A stretch of DNA of 11,884 nucleotides from positions 1-11,884 of the forward strand of contig DIZT01000040.1 in NCBI GenBank assembly GCA_002427975.1, read 5' to 3'. Source of the DNA: Micrococcaceae bacterium UBA6021. GTDB taxonomy: Bacteria > Actinomycetota > Actinomycetes > Actinomycetales > Micrococcaceae. The notes beneath the pieces are model-generated. The model did not search any database, was not told where the DNA came from, and was given only the letters and a program-made list of their open reading frames with translations. The position numbers and the translations under genes were made by a program. This document shows, piece by piece, positions 5,909 through 11,884 of the stretch. The number at the start of each line of letters is the position of its first letter. The first letter of the stretch is position 1.

Positions 5909-6310
5909 GCGTCGGCCGCTTCCACATGCTTCAAGTGTTGACACATCGGACCAGCATCGCAGATTGGGCAACTGCTTCAGTACACATTGCCTTAACACTC
6001 GGTGTCGTGGCGGTCCAAGGTCTGGAAGCGTCCGCATGGTCACTGGCAGAGAGTACACCGACCAGGGGACATGCCATGGACACTTCAGTTCTGACCGACA
6101 CCGGGGACCCGGGTCGAGGTCCTAGCTGAGGAGAACTCACGAGCTGGGAACGGCATCCTGATCTGGCCCGAATAACCACTGCGGGTGGAACCCTCGTCAT
6201 CAAAGGAATGTAGGTAGGCGTAAATCTGAAAGTCTCCGGCCAGGGTCTTTCCACTTAGGTGGGATTCGAAAACGAGGGCTTGCAACGTTTTTGGACCCCA
6301 GGCTTAGTCG
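5909..6310. other. Intergenic stretch without a recognisable gene
   Basis: Several short open frames occur on both strands (for example 5926-6129 + and 6085-6285 -), but none has a convincing ribosome site, leaderless box or recognisable protein. It is probably decayed sequence next to the HTH remnant. No terminator for the upstream region stands out. Confidence 0.45.
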
Positions 6311-6332
6311 GTGATGGAATCGGCCCGGCTTA

Positions 6333-6499
6333 GCCAACCGAGGACTGGCTGTCGGCGGAGCTCCTGGATGCGGCGTACCACAACGAGGCGAGCCACGGGC
6401 AGACTCCTGGGCAAGCGACTCCGCGACGAGGTGCCATTCACCCTCAACGACGTTGAATCGATCAGCAGGGCACTCGGACTTGACCTGCCCGAGCTATGA
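6333..6499 (+). pseudogene. Broken phage-like HTH (XRE-type) regulator remnant
   Basis: The frame ending at TGA 6497-6499 reads LGKRLRDEVPFTLNDVESIS, then RALGLDLPEL. This is the typical last part of a Cro/CI-type HTH: recognition-helix end, LNDVESI, and the final helix RALGLD. The N-terminal half is not in this frame; instead another frame reads TEDWLSAELLDAAYHNEAS (about 6336-6394), like the first helix of such a regulator, followed by stop-free but unrelated sequence. A frameshift or small deletion near 6395-6410 would explain this. That upstream frame begins just after an in-frame TAG, with no start codon. I conclude this is a pseudogene of a short regulator, phage or toxin-antitoxin in style. 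Alternatively ATG 6311 makes a 62-residue protein with an aberrant Arg-rich N-terminus. Confidence 0.45.
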
Positions 6500-6503
6500 A
6501 CGC

Positions 6504-6532
6504 AAAAAAGGCCCCGCCATATTGGCGGGGCC
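6504..6532 (-). terminator. Strong intrinsic terminator (minus strand)
   Basis: A perfect 10-bp stem GGCCCCGCCA/TGGCGGGGCC with a 3-base loop is followed on the minus strand by TTTTTT. It is a textbook Rho-independent terminator for leftward transcription. On the plus strand only a weak T content follows. It lies about 120 bases beyond the tRNA-Thr terminator. Confidence 0.85.
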
Positions 6533-6653
6533 TGATCTGTTTACGGGGCCTACGCGAGGCTATGCACGCTCAGTCAAAGCGGTGCTTGATTAGCGTGTTC
6601 GGGTGCACCATCGGGTACACCTAGGCCACTTTGCGGGCTATTCGAATCCAGCG
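6533..6653. other. Segment between two minus-strand terminators
   Basis: I see no gene. It contains an imperfect direct repeat, TCGGGTGCAC (6599-6608) and TCGGGTACAC (6611-6620), one mismatch in ten and 12-base periodicity. On the minus strand a 13-codon ORF (ATG GTG CAC CCG, ending TGA) overlaps this repeat, but has no ribosome site. It could hold a small RNA terminated at 6504-6532; there is no promoter to support that. Confidence 0.3.
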
Positions 6654-6697
6654 AAAAACCCCGCATCATCGTCGAAATCAACGACAACACGGGGTTT
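6654..6697 (-). terminator. Terminator after tRNA-Thr
   Basis: On the minus strand AACCCCG and CGGGGTT flank a central part that can itself pair (TCGT with ACGA around TGATTTCG), followed by a run of five T. The sequence starts a few bases beyond the tRNA 3' end, so it should end the tRNA transcript. Confidence 0.75.
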
Positions 6698-6703
6698 ATC
6701 CCG

Positions 6704-6776
6704 AGCTTCCTATCAGAATCGAACTGATGACCTTTTCATTACGAGTGAAACGCTCTACCGACTGAGCTAAGGAAGC
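6704..6776 (-). tRNA. tRNA-Thr (anticodon CGT)
   Basis: The minus strand folds as a full cloverleaf. Acceptor GCTTCCT pairs with AGGAAGC, with discriminator T. The D arm is GCTC/GAGC around AGTCGGTA. The anticodon stem TTTCA/TGAAA has loop CTCGTAA with anticodon CGT (plus-strand 6741-6743), reading ACG threonine codons. Variable loop AGGTC is followed by T arm ATCAG-TTCGATT-CTGAT. CCA is not encoded, as is usual in Actinobacteria. It lies downstream of the TAP-hydrolase gene on the same strand, and its 3' end faces the remnant-rich side of the window. Confidence 0.96.
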
Positions 6777-6795
6777 ACCGCATAAAATCTCCCGG

Positions 6796-6824
6796 CGTAA
6801 CCGGGCGGTTCATGCAAGAGTCAA
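6796..6824 (-). promoter_or_regulatory. Possible promoter of tRNA-Thr
   Basis: On the minus strand TTGACT (6819-6824) is a good -35 box about 43 bases before the tRNA. At a spacer of 17-18 bases the -10 candidates (GTTACG/TTACGC) are poor and overlap a small CCCGG...CCGGG hairpin. Only the -35 match is convincing. Confidence 0.3.
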
Positions 6825-6872
6825 CTGTAATAGAGTCCCTGCGCCCGGGTCAAAATGGGCGCCCCAAACTCC

Positions 6873-8438
6873 TCAGCAGACGGTGTTGTCGGCCGGAACC
6901 GTGCCGTCCACAAGGTACTTGTCCACGGCATCTCCCAGGCAGCTGTTCGCCCGGCCGTAGGCCGTGTGACCTTCCCCGCGCCAGGTGAGAAGGGAGGCGT
7001 TGCCGAGTTGCTTGCGCAGGGATGCGGCCCATTCCACCGGCGTGGCAGGATCACCGGTGGTTCCGACGACCACAATCGGGGCTGCGCCGGAGTATTCCAC
7101 CGGGGCAGGGGTACGCACGTTTTTATACGGCCAGTCCACGCAGTTGGTGCCGCCGTACGCGAAGAAGTAGCCCAGGGTGGGGGAAGCCTGCATAAGCCGC
7201 TGCTCCTCCGCGCGCATGGCGGCAGTGTCGGACACCATGGGGTAGTCCAGGCAGTTGATGGCGTTGAAGGCGAAGGTGGAGTTGGACGTGTACTTCCCGT
7301 CGGGGCCGCGGTCCGCGCCGAGGTCCGCCAAGCGGAGCATCAGGCTCACGTCACCCGTCATGGCGCCTTCCAGGGCCTGGGTCAGGGCCGGCCAGCTCTC
7401 GTTGTTGTACAGCGGGGTGATGAGGCCGCTGACGAACATGGTGGCGTTCACGAGGCGGCCGTCCTTGGACAGGCGCGGCGTCTCCTGGATCGCGTTGATG
7501 AGGTCCCGGATCTGCTGGACCCCGCTGTCCACGTTCCCGCTGAGCGGACAGGATTTTTGCGCGAGACAATCAGCGACGTAGGTCCTGATGGCTTTTTCGA
7601 AGGCCACGGCCTGGCCGCTGGTCAGCTCCTCGTTGCTGATGGACGGGTCCAGGGCACCATCGAGGACCATACGGCCAACATTGTCCGGGAACAGCGACGC
7701 GTACGTGGAACCAAGGAAGGTGCCGTAGGAGTACCCCAGGTAGTTGAGCTTCGAGTCGTTGACCACGGCCCGCAGGATGTCCAGGTCCTTGGCTGCGCTG
7801 ACCGTATCGATGTGGCCCAGGACCGGACCGGTCTGCGCGGCGCACTGGGCACCGATGGCCTTGTTGTCTGCCAGTGCGGCGGCGAGCCCGGCGTCGGTCT
7901 CCAGGGCATAGACCTTGGCCCGGGACGCGTCCCGCTCCGCGTCCGTCATGCAGGTCACGGGGGCGGAACGCTTCACACCCCGCGGATCAAAGCCCACCAG
8001 GTCGTAATTGGCCCGGACAGACTGGGAGAAGTGGGTTCCGGCGGCATCCTTGACGAAATCGTAGCCGGACCCGCCCGGACCGCCCGGGTTGACCAGCAGG
8101 CTTCCGGTCTTCTTGCCTGTGCTCGGCGCTTTCAGCGCGGCGAGCCGGATCGTGTCGCCGTCGGGCTTCGCATAGTCCAGAGGCACGGTGACTTTGGCGC
8201 ACTGGAAGCCATTTTCGCAAGGCTCCCACACCACGTCCTGGCCGTAGAAAGAATCCAGCCCGGCAGGCGCGGACGCCACGATGGAGGGGTCTGCCCTGGC
8301 CGTGGCCGGGGCCTTGTCCGGGGTGCCCCCGCCCAGGAGGCTGCAGGAGGCCAGGGCCAGGGCCAGGACCAGGGCGCCGGCGGCCCGAAGCCCAATCACC
8401 AGGGATCGGGAGCGTGCGGGCAGGGGGCGTGCAGTCAT
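6873..8438 (-). CDS. Secreted TAP-family alpha/beta-hydrolase lipoprotein (tripeptidyl-aminopeptidase-like)
   Basis: A 521-residue exported hydrolase. The N-terminus has an Arg-rich segment, a hydrophobic core (about 14-30) and a lipobox LASC with Cys32, so it should be a membrane-anchored lipoprotein. The alpha/beta-hydrolase part shows the oxyanion motif NPGGPGGSG (117-125), DLVGFDPRGV (146-155), nucleophile elbow GYSYG (Ser237), and in the TAP-like C-terminal domain GTTGDPATP with Asp463 and GEGHTAYG with His491, giving a complete Ser-Asp-His triad. Relatives are the Streptomyces SlpD/SlpE and TAP-type exopeptidases and mycobacterial Rv2223c-type proteins; the substrate is probably small peptides. 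Paired cysteines (such as Cys291/Cys297 and Cys396/Cys433) may form disulfides outside the cell. ATG at 8438 is preceded by AAGGAG at good spacing. It follows the holB stop by 21 bases, so it is likely co-transcribed with tmk-holB. Confidence 0.92.
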   Translation of the reverse strand: MTARPLPARSRSLVIGLRAAGALVLALALASCSLLGGGTPDKAPATARADPSIVASAPAGLDSFYGQDVVWEPCENGFQCAKVTVPLDYAKPDGDTIRLAALKAPSTGKKTGSLLVNPGGPGGSGYDFVKDAAGTHFSQSVRANYDLVGFDPRGVKRSAPVTCMTDAERDASRAKVYALETDAGLAAALADNKAIGAQCAAQTGPVLGHIDTVSAAKDLDILRAVVNDSKLNYLGYSYGTFLGSTYASLFPDNVGRMVLDGALDPSISNEELTSGQAVAFEKAIRTYVADCLAQKSCPLSGNVDSGVQQIRDLINAIQETPRLSKDGRLVNATMFVSGLITPLYNNESWPALTQALEGAMTGDVSLMLRLADLGADRGPDGKYTSNSTFAFNAINCLDYPMVSDTAAMRAEEQRLMQASPTLGYFFAYGGTNCVDWPYKNVRTPAPVEYSGAAPIVVVGTTGDPATPVEWAASLRKQLGNASLLTWRGEGHTAYGRANSCLGDAVDKYLVDGTVPADNTVC

Positions 8439-8459
8439 CGAGCGGTCTCCTTGTAAGGG

Positions 8460-9602
8460 CTAGATCAGGCTGGCTGCCATGGACTCAATGGTCAACAGCG
8501 GAGCAACGTTGGTGGTGGTGATGCGTTGGCGGGCTTTGTTGATGGCGTCCATCCGGGCGAGTGTGGTCTCCGGTGCAGACCGGGCGGCAAATTCCTCCAG
8601 TTCACCCTGGAGTTCAACGTTCACCAGCTCCACGGCGTTCCCGAGTTGGATGATCAGCACATCCCGGTAGAACGAGAGGAGATCTGTCAGTGTCCGGTCC
8701 AGCGAATCGGTGATGGACCGTTTGGCGCGTCGTTTCTGGTCGTCTTCAAGCTGCCTGACCTGGCTTCGCATGGCCGGCGGGAGCGTCCCTGACTCCGGGG
8801 CACCCAGGGTGGCCAGCAGCGCAGCCTTCTCGGCGGCGTCGCGCTCTTCATTGGAACTGTTGGCCTCCGCGGTGGCGATCTTCACCAGTTTGTCCGCCAT
8901 CATCACCGCCGCGGTCACGCCGCGCAGCCCCAGCGGGAACCTCACCGTTTCCAGCCGGCGTTGCCTCGCCTCCGGGTCCCGCGCCAGCCGGCGGGCGATC
9001 CCCACATGGCTTTGGGCCGCGCGGGCAGCACGTTCGGCGAGGGCGGGATCCACCCCATCGCGCTTGACCAGCAACGCGGCGACGTCGGCGGCCGGCGGGA
9101 GCCGAAGCGCCACGGCGCGGCAGCGCGATCGGATGGTCACCAGGACGTCAGCGGGCGATGGCGCGCAGAGCATCCAGATTGTCCGCGGCGTGGGTTCCTC
9201 GATGGCCTTGAGCAGCACGTTGGTGGTGCGTTCGGCCATCCGGTCAGCGTCTTCGACCACAATGATCCGCCAGCGCCCCGACGATGGCCTGTTGCCCGCC
9301 GTCGACACCAGGTCACGGGCCTCATCGATGGTGATGGTGACCTTCTCGGTCCTGACGAACGTCACATCCGAATGCGTCTCGCCGAGGATCGTCAGGCAGG
9401 CCGGGCACTCGCCGCAGCCGCGCATGGCAACGTCGTCCTGGTCGCAGTTCAGGGCGGCCGCGAACGCCTTCGCGGCGTTGGAGCGCCCGGAGCCGGGCGG
9501 GCCGGTAAACAGCCAGGCGTGGGTCAGCCCCTCGCCAAGCGTCGCCTGGCGGAGCTGTTCGACGACGGCGGGCTGGCCTTGAAGGTCGTCCCAGACACTC
9601 AT
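8460..9602 (-). CDS. holB: DNA polymerase III subunit delta'
   Basis: This 380-residue AAA+ protein is the delta' subunit of the replicative clamp loader. It opens with the family start WDDLQGQPAVVEQL. The P-loop is GPPGSGRS (34-41), with Arg in place of the usual Lys. Zinc-site cysteines are Cys53, Cys63, Cys66 and Cys69 (CGECPAC). Walker B region is IIVVEDADRM (113-122), followed by NVLLKAIEEP (128-137) and the SRC motif (159-161). Delta' acts as the stator and is typically a poor ATPase, so the altered P-loop fits. The C-terminal helical collar extends to residue 380, somewhat longer than the E. coli protein. ATG at 9602 overlaps the tmk stop as ATGA, so the two are translationally coupled, a common tmk-holB arrangement. 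The TAP-hydrolase gene follows at 21 bases. Confidence 0.93.
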   Translation of the reverse strand: MSVWDDLQGQPAVVEQLRQATLGEGLTHAWLFTGPPGSGRSNAAKAFAAALNCDQDDVAMRGCGECPACLTILGETHSDVTFVRTEKVTITIDEARDLVSTAGNRPSSGRWRIIVVEDADRMAERTTNVLLKAIEEPTPRTIWMLCAPSPADVLVTIRSRCRAVALRLPPAADVAALLVKRDGVDPALAERAARAAQSHVGIARRLARDPEARQRRLETVRFPLGLRGVTAAVMMADKLVKIATAEANSSNEERDAAEKAALLATLGAPESGTLPPAMRSQVRQLEDDQKRRAKRSITDSLDRTLTDLLSFYRDVLIIQLGNAVELVNVELQGELEEFAARSAPETTLARMDAINKARQRITTTNVAPLLTIESMAASLI

Positions 9603-10255
9603 GCGGCGCCGCGGCCTGCGGACGCGAACAGGGCGTCCACGCGGGTCAGGATCCGCGCGGCCAGTTCATTGACGGGCAGGTCCGCGGGCAGGACAAGATA
9701 GGTCTCGGGGCGGCTGGCAGCCAGTTCGAGGAACGCCCCGCGGATTGTTGAGTGGAACTCATCGGCCTCTGATTCCAGCCGGTCTTCGGCGGCGTCGCCG
9801 GCTGTGCGGCGCCGGCGGCCGTCGGCAGGATCCACGTCCAACAACACCGTGAGATCGGGCTGCAGCCCCGACGTGGCCCACTCGTTGAGGGAACGCACGG
9901 CGTCGGCGCCCAGATCCCGGCCGGCGCCCTGATACGCCACGGACGAATCTATGTAGCGGTCAGTCAGGACAACCGCGCCCCGTTCCAGAGCCGGGCGGAT
10001 CACCTGACTGGCGTGGGCCGAGCGGGATGCGGCGAAGATGAGGGCCTCGGTGTGGGCATCGATGTGGCCATGGCCGTGGTCCAGGACCAGGGAGCGCAGT
10101 TTTTCGCCAATGGGCGTCCCACCGGGTTCGCGGGTCCGCAGCACGGCCAGGCCACGCGTTTCCAGGGCTTCGGCAAGCAGGGCAGCCTGGGTGGACTTGC
10201 CGGCGCCGTCGCCGCCCTCGAAGGCGATGAAAAGTCCAGGGCTGTTGGTGGTCAC
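9599..10255 (-). CDS. tmk: Thymidylate kinase (dTMP kinase)
   Basis: A 218-residue cytosolic enzyme that phosphorylates dTMP to dTDP with ATP, essential for dTTP supply. Motifs: P-loop FEGGDGAGKST (12-22), TREPGGTPIGEKLR (41-54) for dTMP binding, ALIFAASRSAH (71-81), DRYIDSSVAYQGAGR (99-113) with the catalytic DR(Y/H) pattern, and an Arg-rich LID segment (DGRRRRTAGDAAEDRLE). The length is normal. The start is GTG at 10253-10255. Upstream on the minus strand TAGGCT ends exactly six bases before this GTG, which indicates a leaderless transcript and supports this start over later candidates. It heads the tmk-holB-TAP operon and is divergent from the PLP-enzyme gene, with 53 bases between the two start codons. 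Confidence 0.96.
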   Translation of the reverse strand: MTTNSPGLFIAFEGGDGAGKSTQAALLAEALETRGLAVLRTREPGGTPIGEKLRSLVLDHGHGHIDAHTEALIFAASRSAHASQVIRPALERGAVVLTDRYIDSSVAYQGAGRDLGADAVRSLNEWATSGLQPDLTVLLDVDPADGRRRRTAGDAAEDRLESEADEFHSTIRGAFLELAASRPETYLVLPADLPVNELAARILTRVDALFASAGRGAA

Positions 10256-10261
10256 TGCACA

Positions 10262-10267
10262 AGCCTA
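10262..10267 (-). promoter_or_regulatory. -10 box TAGGCT for leaderless tmk
   Basis: Minus-strand TAGGCT is followed by six bases (tgtgca) and then the tmk GTG. This spacing places the transcription start on the GTG. No -35 hexamer is seen at 16-19 bases; TTGGAC lies about 22 bases upstream, too far for a standard promoter. Confidence 0.6.
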
Positions 10268-10296
10268 CCGACTTCGTGCGCCGCCGGACGTCCAAG

Positions 10297-10302
10297 TACG
10301 CT
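10297..10302 (+). promoter_or_regulatory. -10 box TACGCT for the leaderless PLP-enzyme gene
   Basis: Plus-strand TACGCT is followed by six bases (ttctcc) and the ATG at 10309. There is no ribosome site before this ATG, which fits a leaderless mRNA. TTCGTG, 18 bases upstream, is only a weak -35. It lies 29 bases from the opposing tmk -10 box, so the two polymerase footprints would overlap. Confidence 0.55.
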
Positions 10303-10308
10303 TTCTCC

Positions 10309-11499
10309 ATGAGTCTCTCGGTACAGCACGCAGCGTCCCTGTCGGCCGAAACCGTGGTGGTTGCCGCCGGCCGGCCGCCGCGTGAGCGGGATGAGCCCGT
10401 CAACCCGCCCATCGTGCTGTCCTCGACGTATTTCGGTACGGGGGCGCTCGGCGACGGTGACCGCGGCTACGGCCGTTACTCCAACCCCACCTGGGATCCC
10501 TTTGAGGACGCCCTGGGCCAGCTGGAAGGATCCGAGCTGCCCGGCCTGCTGTATGCGTCCGGACTTGCCGCTGTGAGTTCGGCACTGTCCCTCCTGCCCG
10601 CCGGCGGCGTCCTGGTGATGCCGTCGCACAGTTACGCGGGCTCGCTGGTGATGGCCACCGAGCTTGCGCAGAAGGGCTTCCTGGAACTGCGGACCGTGGA
10701 CATCGCGGACACGGACGCCGTTAAGGAGCAGCTGGCTCCGCAGGGGCCGGACGCCAAATCGGCCCGGATGCTGTGGCTGGAAAGCCCCACGAATCCCATG
10801 CTGGGTATCGCCGACATCCGCGAACTCACCGCAGCTGCCCATCAGGTGGGAGCAATGGTTGTCACAGACAACACGTTCTCCACCCCCTTGGTCCAGCAGC
10901 CGCTGGCCTTGGGGTCCGACGTCGTCCTGCATTCCGTGACCAAGTACCTTGCCGGACACTCCGACGTCGTCCTCGGCGCCCTGGTCACGTCCAACCCGGA
11001 CATCCGGGCAGCGCTGCTGCACCACCGCAGCATCCACGGCGCCATTGCCGGCCCGTTCGAGGCGTGGCTGGCGCTGCGCGGGCTCCGGACCCTGGCCCTG
11101 CGAGTGGAACGGTCGCAGGCTTCAGCCGCGATCCTGGCTGAGCGACTGAGCACGCACCCCCTGATCGACAGCATCCGGTTCCCGGGGCTTCCCACGGACC
11201 CCGGCCACGAGCGGGCCCAGACCCAGATGAAGGGTTTCGGCTCGATCGTGTGCGTGCAGATCACGCCCGTGGCCGGCCTGAGCGGGGCGGACGCCGCGGA
11301 CAAACTGGTGCGCGCACTGCAGCTCTGGCTCCCGGCGACGTCCCTGGGCGGCGTGGAATCGCTGATCGAACGGCGACGCCGGCACACCGCCGAACCCCTG
11401 AGCGTTCCGGACAACCTGGTGCGCCTGAGCGTCGGCATCGAGAATGTCGAGGACCTCTGGGCCGATTTGAAGCAGGCGCTCGACTCGCTGGGCCGCTAG
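10309..11499 (+). CDS. Cys/Met-metabolism PLP-dependent enzyme (cystathionine gamma-synthase/lyase type)
   Basis: Read from ATG 10309, 396 residues, the normal length of this fold-type I family. Visible motifs: GYGRYSNPTWDPFEDALGQL (53-72), with the Tyr and Arg that contact PLP phosphate of the neighbouring subunit; YASGLAAVSSAL (82-93); LWLESPTNP (155-163); VVTDNTFSTP (184-193), whose Asp binds the pyridine nitrogen; and HSVTKYLAGHSDVVLG (208-223), with Lys212 as the Schiff-base lysine. Family members carry out gamma-replacement or gamma-elimination in transsulfuration (homoserine ester + cysteine to cystathionine, or the reverse), or methionine gamma-lyase reactions; the motifs do not decide among these. 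An alternative GTG start at 10276 would add 11 residues, but it overlaps promoter sequence and lacks a ribosome site; the -10 box six bases before the ATG favours the shorter form. Confidence 0.9.
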   Translation: MSLSVQHAASLSAETVVVAAGRPPRERDEPVNPPIVLSSTYFGTGALGDGDRGYGRYSNPTWDPFEDALGQLEGSELPGLLYASGLAAVSSALSLLPAGGVLVMPSHSYAGSLVMATELAQKGFLELRTVDIADTDAVKEQLAPQGPDAKSARMLWLESPTNPMLGIADIRELTAAAHQVGAMVVTDNTFSTPLVQQPLALGSDVVLHSVTKYLAGHSDVVLGALVTSNPDIRAALLHHRSIHGAIAGPFEAWLALRGLRTLALRVERSQASAAILAERLSTHPLIDSIRFPGLPTDPGHERAQTQMKGFGSIVCVQITPVAGLSGADAADKLVRALQLWLPATSLGGVESLIERRRRHTAEPLSVPDNLVRLSVGIENVEDLWADLKQALDSLGR

Positions 11500-11502
11500 G
11501 CT
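11497..11502 (+). promoter_or_regulatory. -10 box TAGGCT for leaderless DUF2516 gene, overlapping a stop codon
   Basis: TAGGCT begins with the TAG stop of the preceding PLP-enzyme gene and is followed by six bases (tggact) and the GTG at 11509. The downstream gene would thus have its own leaderless promoter although it lies only nine bases after the stop. Confidence 0.55.
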
Positions 11503-11508
11503 TGGACT

Positions 11509-11859
11509 GTGGACGGTGAACTGATAATTCGGCCTGTAGAGCTGGCAGTGTTTTTTATCCTTGCCCTGGTGGCACTCGGACTGGAAGTGTGGGCGCTGGT
11601 GGACTGCGCCCGGCATAAGTCGGCCGCCTTTGAAGCCACCGGCAAACGGACCAAGACCTTCTGGCTGGCGCTGACCGGCGGTGCCACCCTGATCGGGGTC
11701 ATCTCGCTCTTCAGCAGCGGCGGAATCTTCGGCACGCTTGGGCTCTTTGGGCTCGCCGCCGTGGTGGCAGCGTCCGTCTACCTCGCCGACGTCCGGCCGG
11801 CGGTCAAGGACGCCGGCCGCGGCGGCAGCCGCAAAACGGGGCCCTACGGCGGCTGGTAG
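11509..11859 (+). CDS. DUF2516 family membrane protein
   Basis: This 116-residue protein matches the actinobacterial DUF2516 family as I recall it. It has an N-terminal TM helix (about residues 8-31, LAVFFILALVALGLEVWALV) ending in VDCARHK, a conserved-looking cytoplasmic segment with FEATGKRTKTFW (residues 41-52), then two further hydrophobic helices (about 53-68 and 72-92) and a Gly/Arg-rich tail ending PYGGW. No catalytic motif is visible and the function is unknown; it is probably a small inner-membrane protein. The start is GTG 11509, with no ribosome site but a TAGGCT box exactly six bases upstream (leaderless). It may also be expressed by read-through from the PLP-enzyme gene. Stop TAG is at 11857-11859. 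Confidence 0.85.
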   Translation: MDGELIIRPVELAVFFILALVALGLEVWALVDCARHKSAAFEATGKRTKTFWLALTGGATLIGVISLFSSGGIFGTLGLFGLAAVVAASVYLADVRPAVKDAGRGGSRKTGPYGGW

Positions 11860-11884
11860 TCCCCACCGGCTCCCTCAGCTCGCA

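Noticed and set aside
6258..6270. ggtgggattcgaa, resembling the T-arm of a minus-strand tRNA (possible tRNA fragment or attachment core)
   Set aside because: The other half of the T arm does not pair and no acceptor or anticodon arm is present. A similar ttcgaatcc near 6640 also lacks any fold.
5926..6285. Short frames on both strands between the histidine kinase and the HTH remnant
   Set aside because: No start signal, no recognisable domain, and composition typical of non-coding sequence.
6841..6862. GCGCCC...GGGCGC inverted repeat after the TAP-hydrolase gene as its terminator
   Set aside because: The stem is only 6 bp and no T-run follows on the minus strand, so it is not a convincing intrinsic terminator.
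6855..8456. Plus-strand open frame of 533 codons antisense to the TAP-family hydrolase
   Set aside because: Its translation is Gly/Val/His-rich with no recognisable motif, and the minus strand has a complete catalytic triad, lipobox and ribosome site. Long antisense frames are expected at this G+C content.
8710..9582. Plus-strand frames of up to 290 codons antisense to holB
   Set aside because: Ser/Arg/Ala-rich shadow translation; the minus strand carries unmistakable delta' motifs.

Overview
The window looks like the chromosome of a high-GC actinobacterium of the Arthrobacter/Pseudarthrobacter type (Micrococcaceae). This rests on overall base composition, frequent GTG starts, the tmk-holB-TAP hydrolase-tRNA-Thr gene order, a DUF2516 membrane protein, and several start codons placed exactly six bases after a TANNCT -10 box (leaderless transcription). 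The assignment is by recognition; no database search was possible.

Layout, left to right. Positions 1-638 hold the 3' part of a type II NADH dehydrogenase (+). Next come a possible leaderless 31-codon ORF (762-857, +) and a small Hpt-like protein (876-1271, -) whose phospho-acceptor histidine position is a leucine. Positions 1272-2061 are gene-poor and contain the frameshifted remains of a RelE/HigB-like toxin gene (about 1639-1955, +). A minus-strand cluster follows in transcription order: a region-2-only ECF-like sigma factor (3899-4267), a two-TM sensor-like membrane protein (3315-3902), a TMEM175-family channel (2716-3318) and a GNAT-fold protein (2062-2661). The first three are joined by 4-base GTGA overlaps. 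Upstream lie a degraded C-terminal fragment of a serine recombinase (4378-about 4548, -) and a GAF-domain sensor histidine kinase (4658-5872, -) with a 10-bp inverted repeat at its start codon. Positions 5909-6533 are mostly empty except for a broken HTH-regulator remnant (to 6499, +) and a strong minus-strand terminator.

From tRNA-Thr(CGT) (6704-6776, -) rightwards the region is ordinary conserved chromosome: a secreted TAP-family alpha/beta-hydrolase lipoprotein (6873-8438, -), DNA polymerase III delta' (8460-9602, -) and thymidylate kinase (9599-10255, -). The last two overlap by ATGA, and all three probably form one operon. Divergent from tmk is a Cys/Met-metabolism PLP enzyme (10309-11499, +), then a DUF2516 membrane protein (11509-11859, +).

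How they fit together: the right half is housekeeping (dTTP supply, clamp-loader subunit, peptide hydrolysis, sulfur amino acid metabolism). The left half is accessory in character. It holds signalling proteins with missing parts (Hpt without His, sigma without region 4) and at least three gene remnants (toxin, recombinase, HTH regulator), suggesting a region of repeated insertion and deletion whose edge lies near the tRNA-Thr gene. I see no CRISPR array, intact transposase or prophage.
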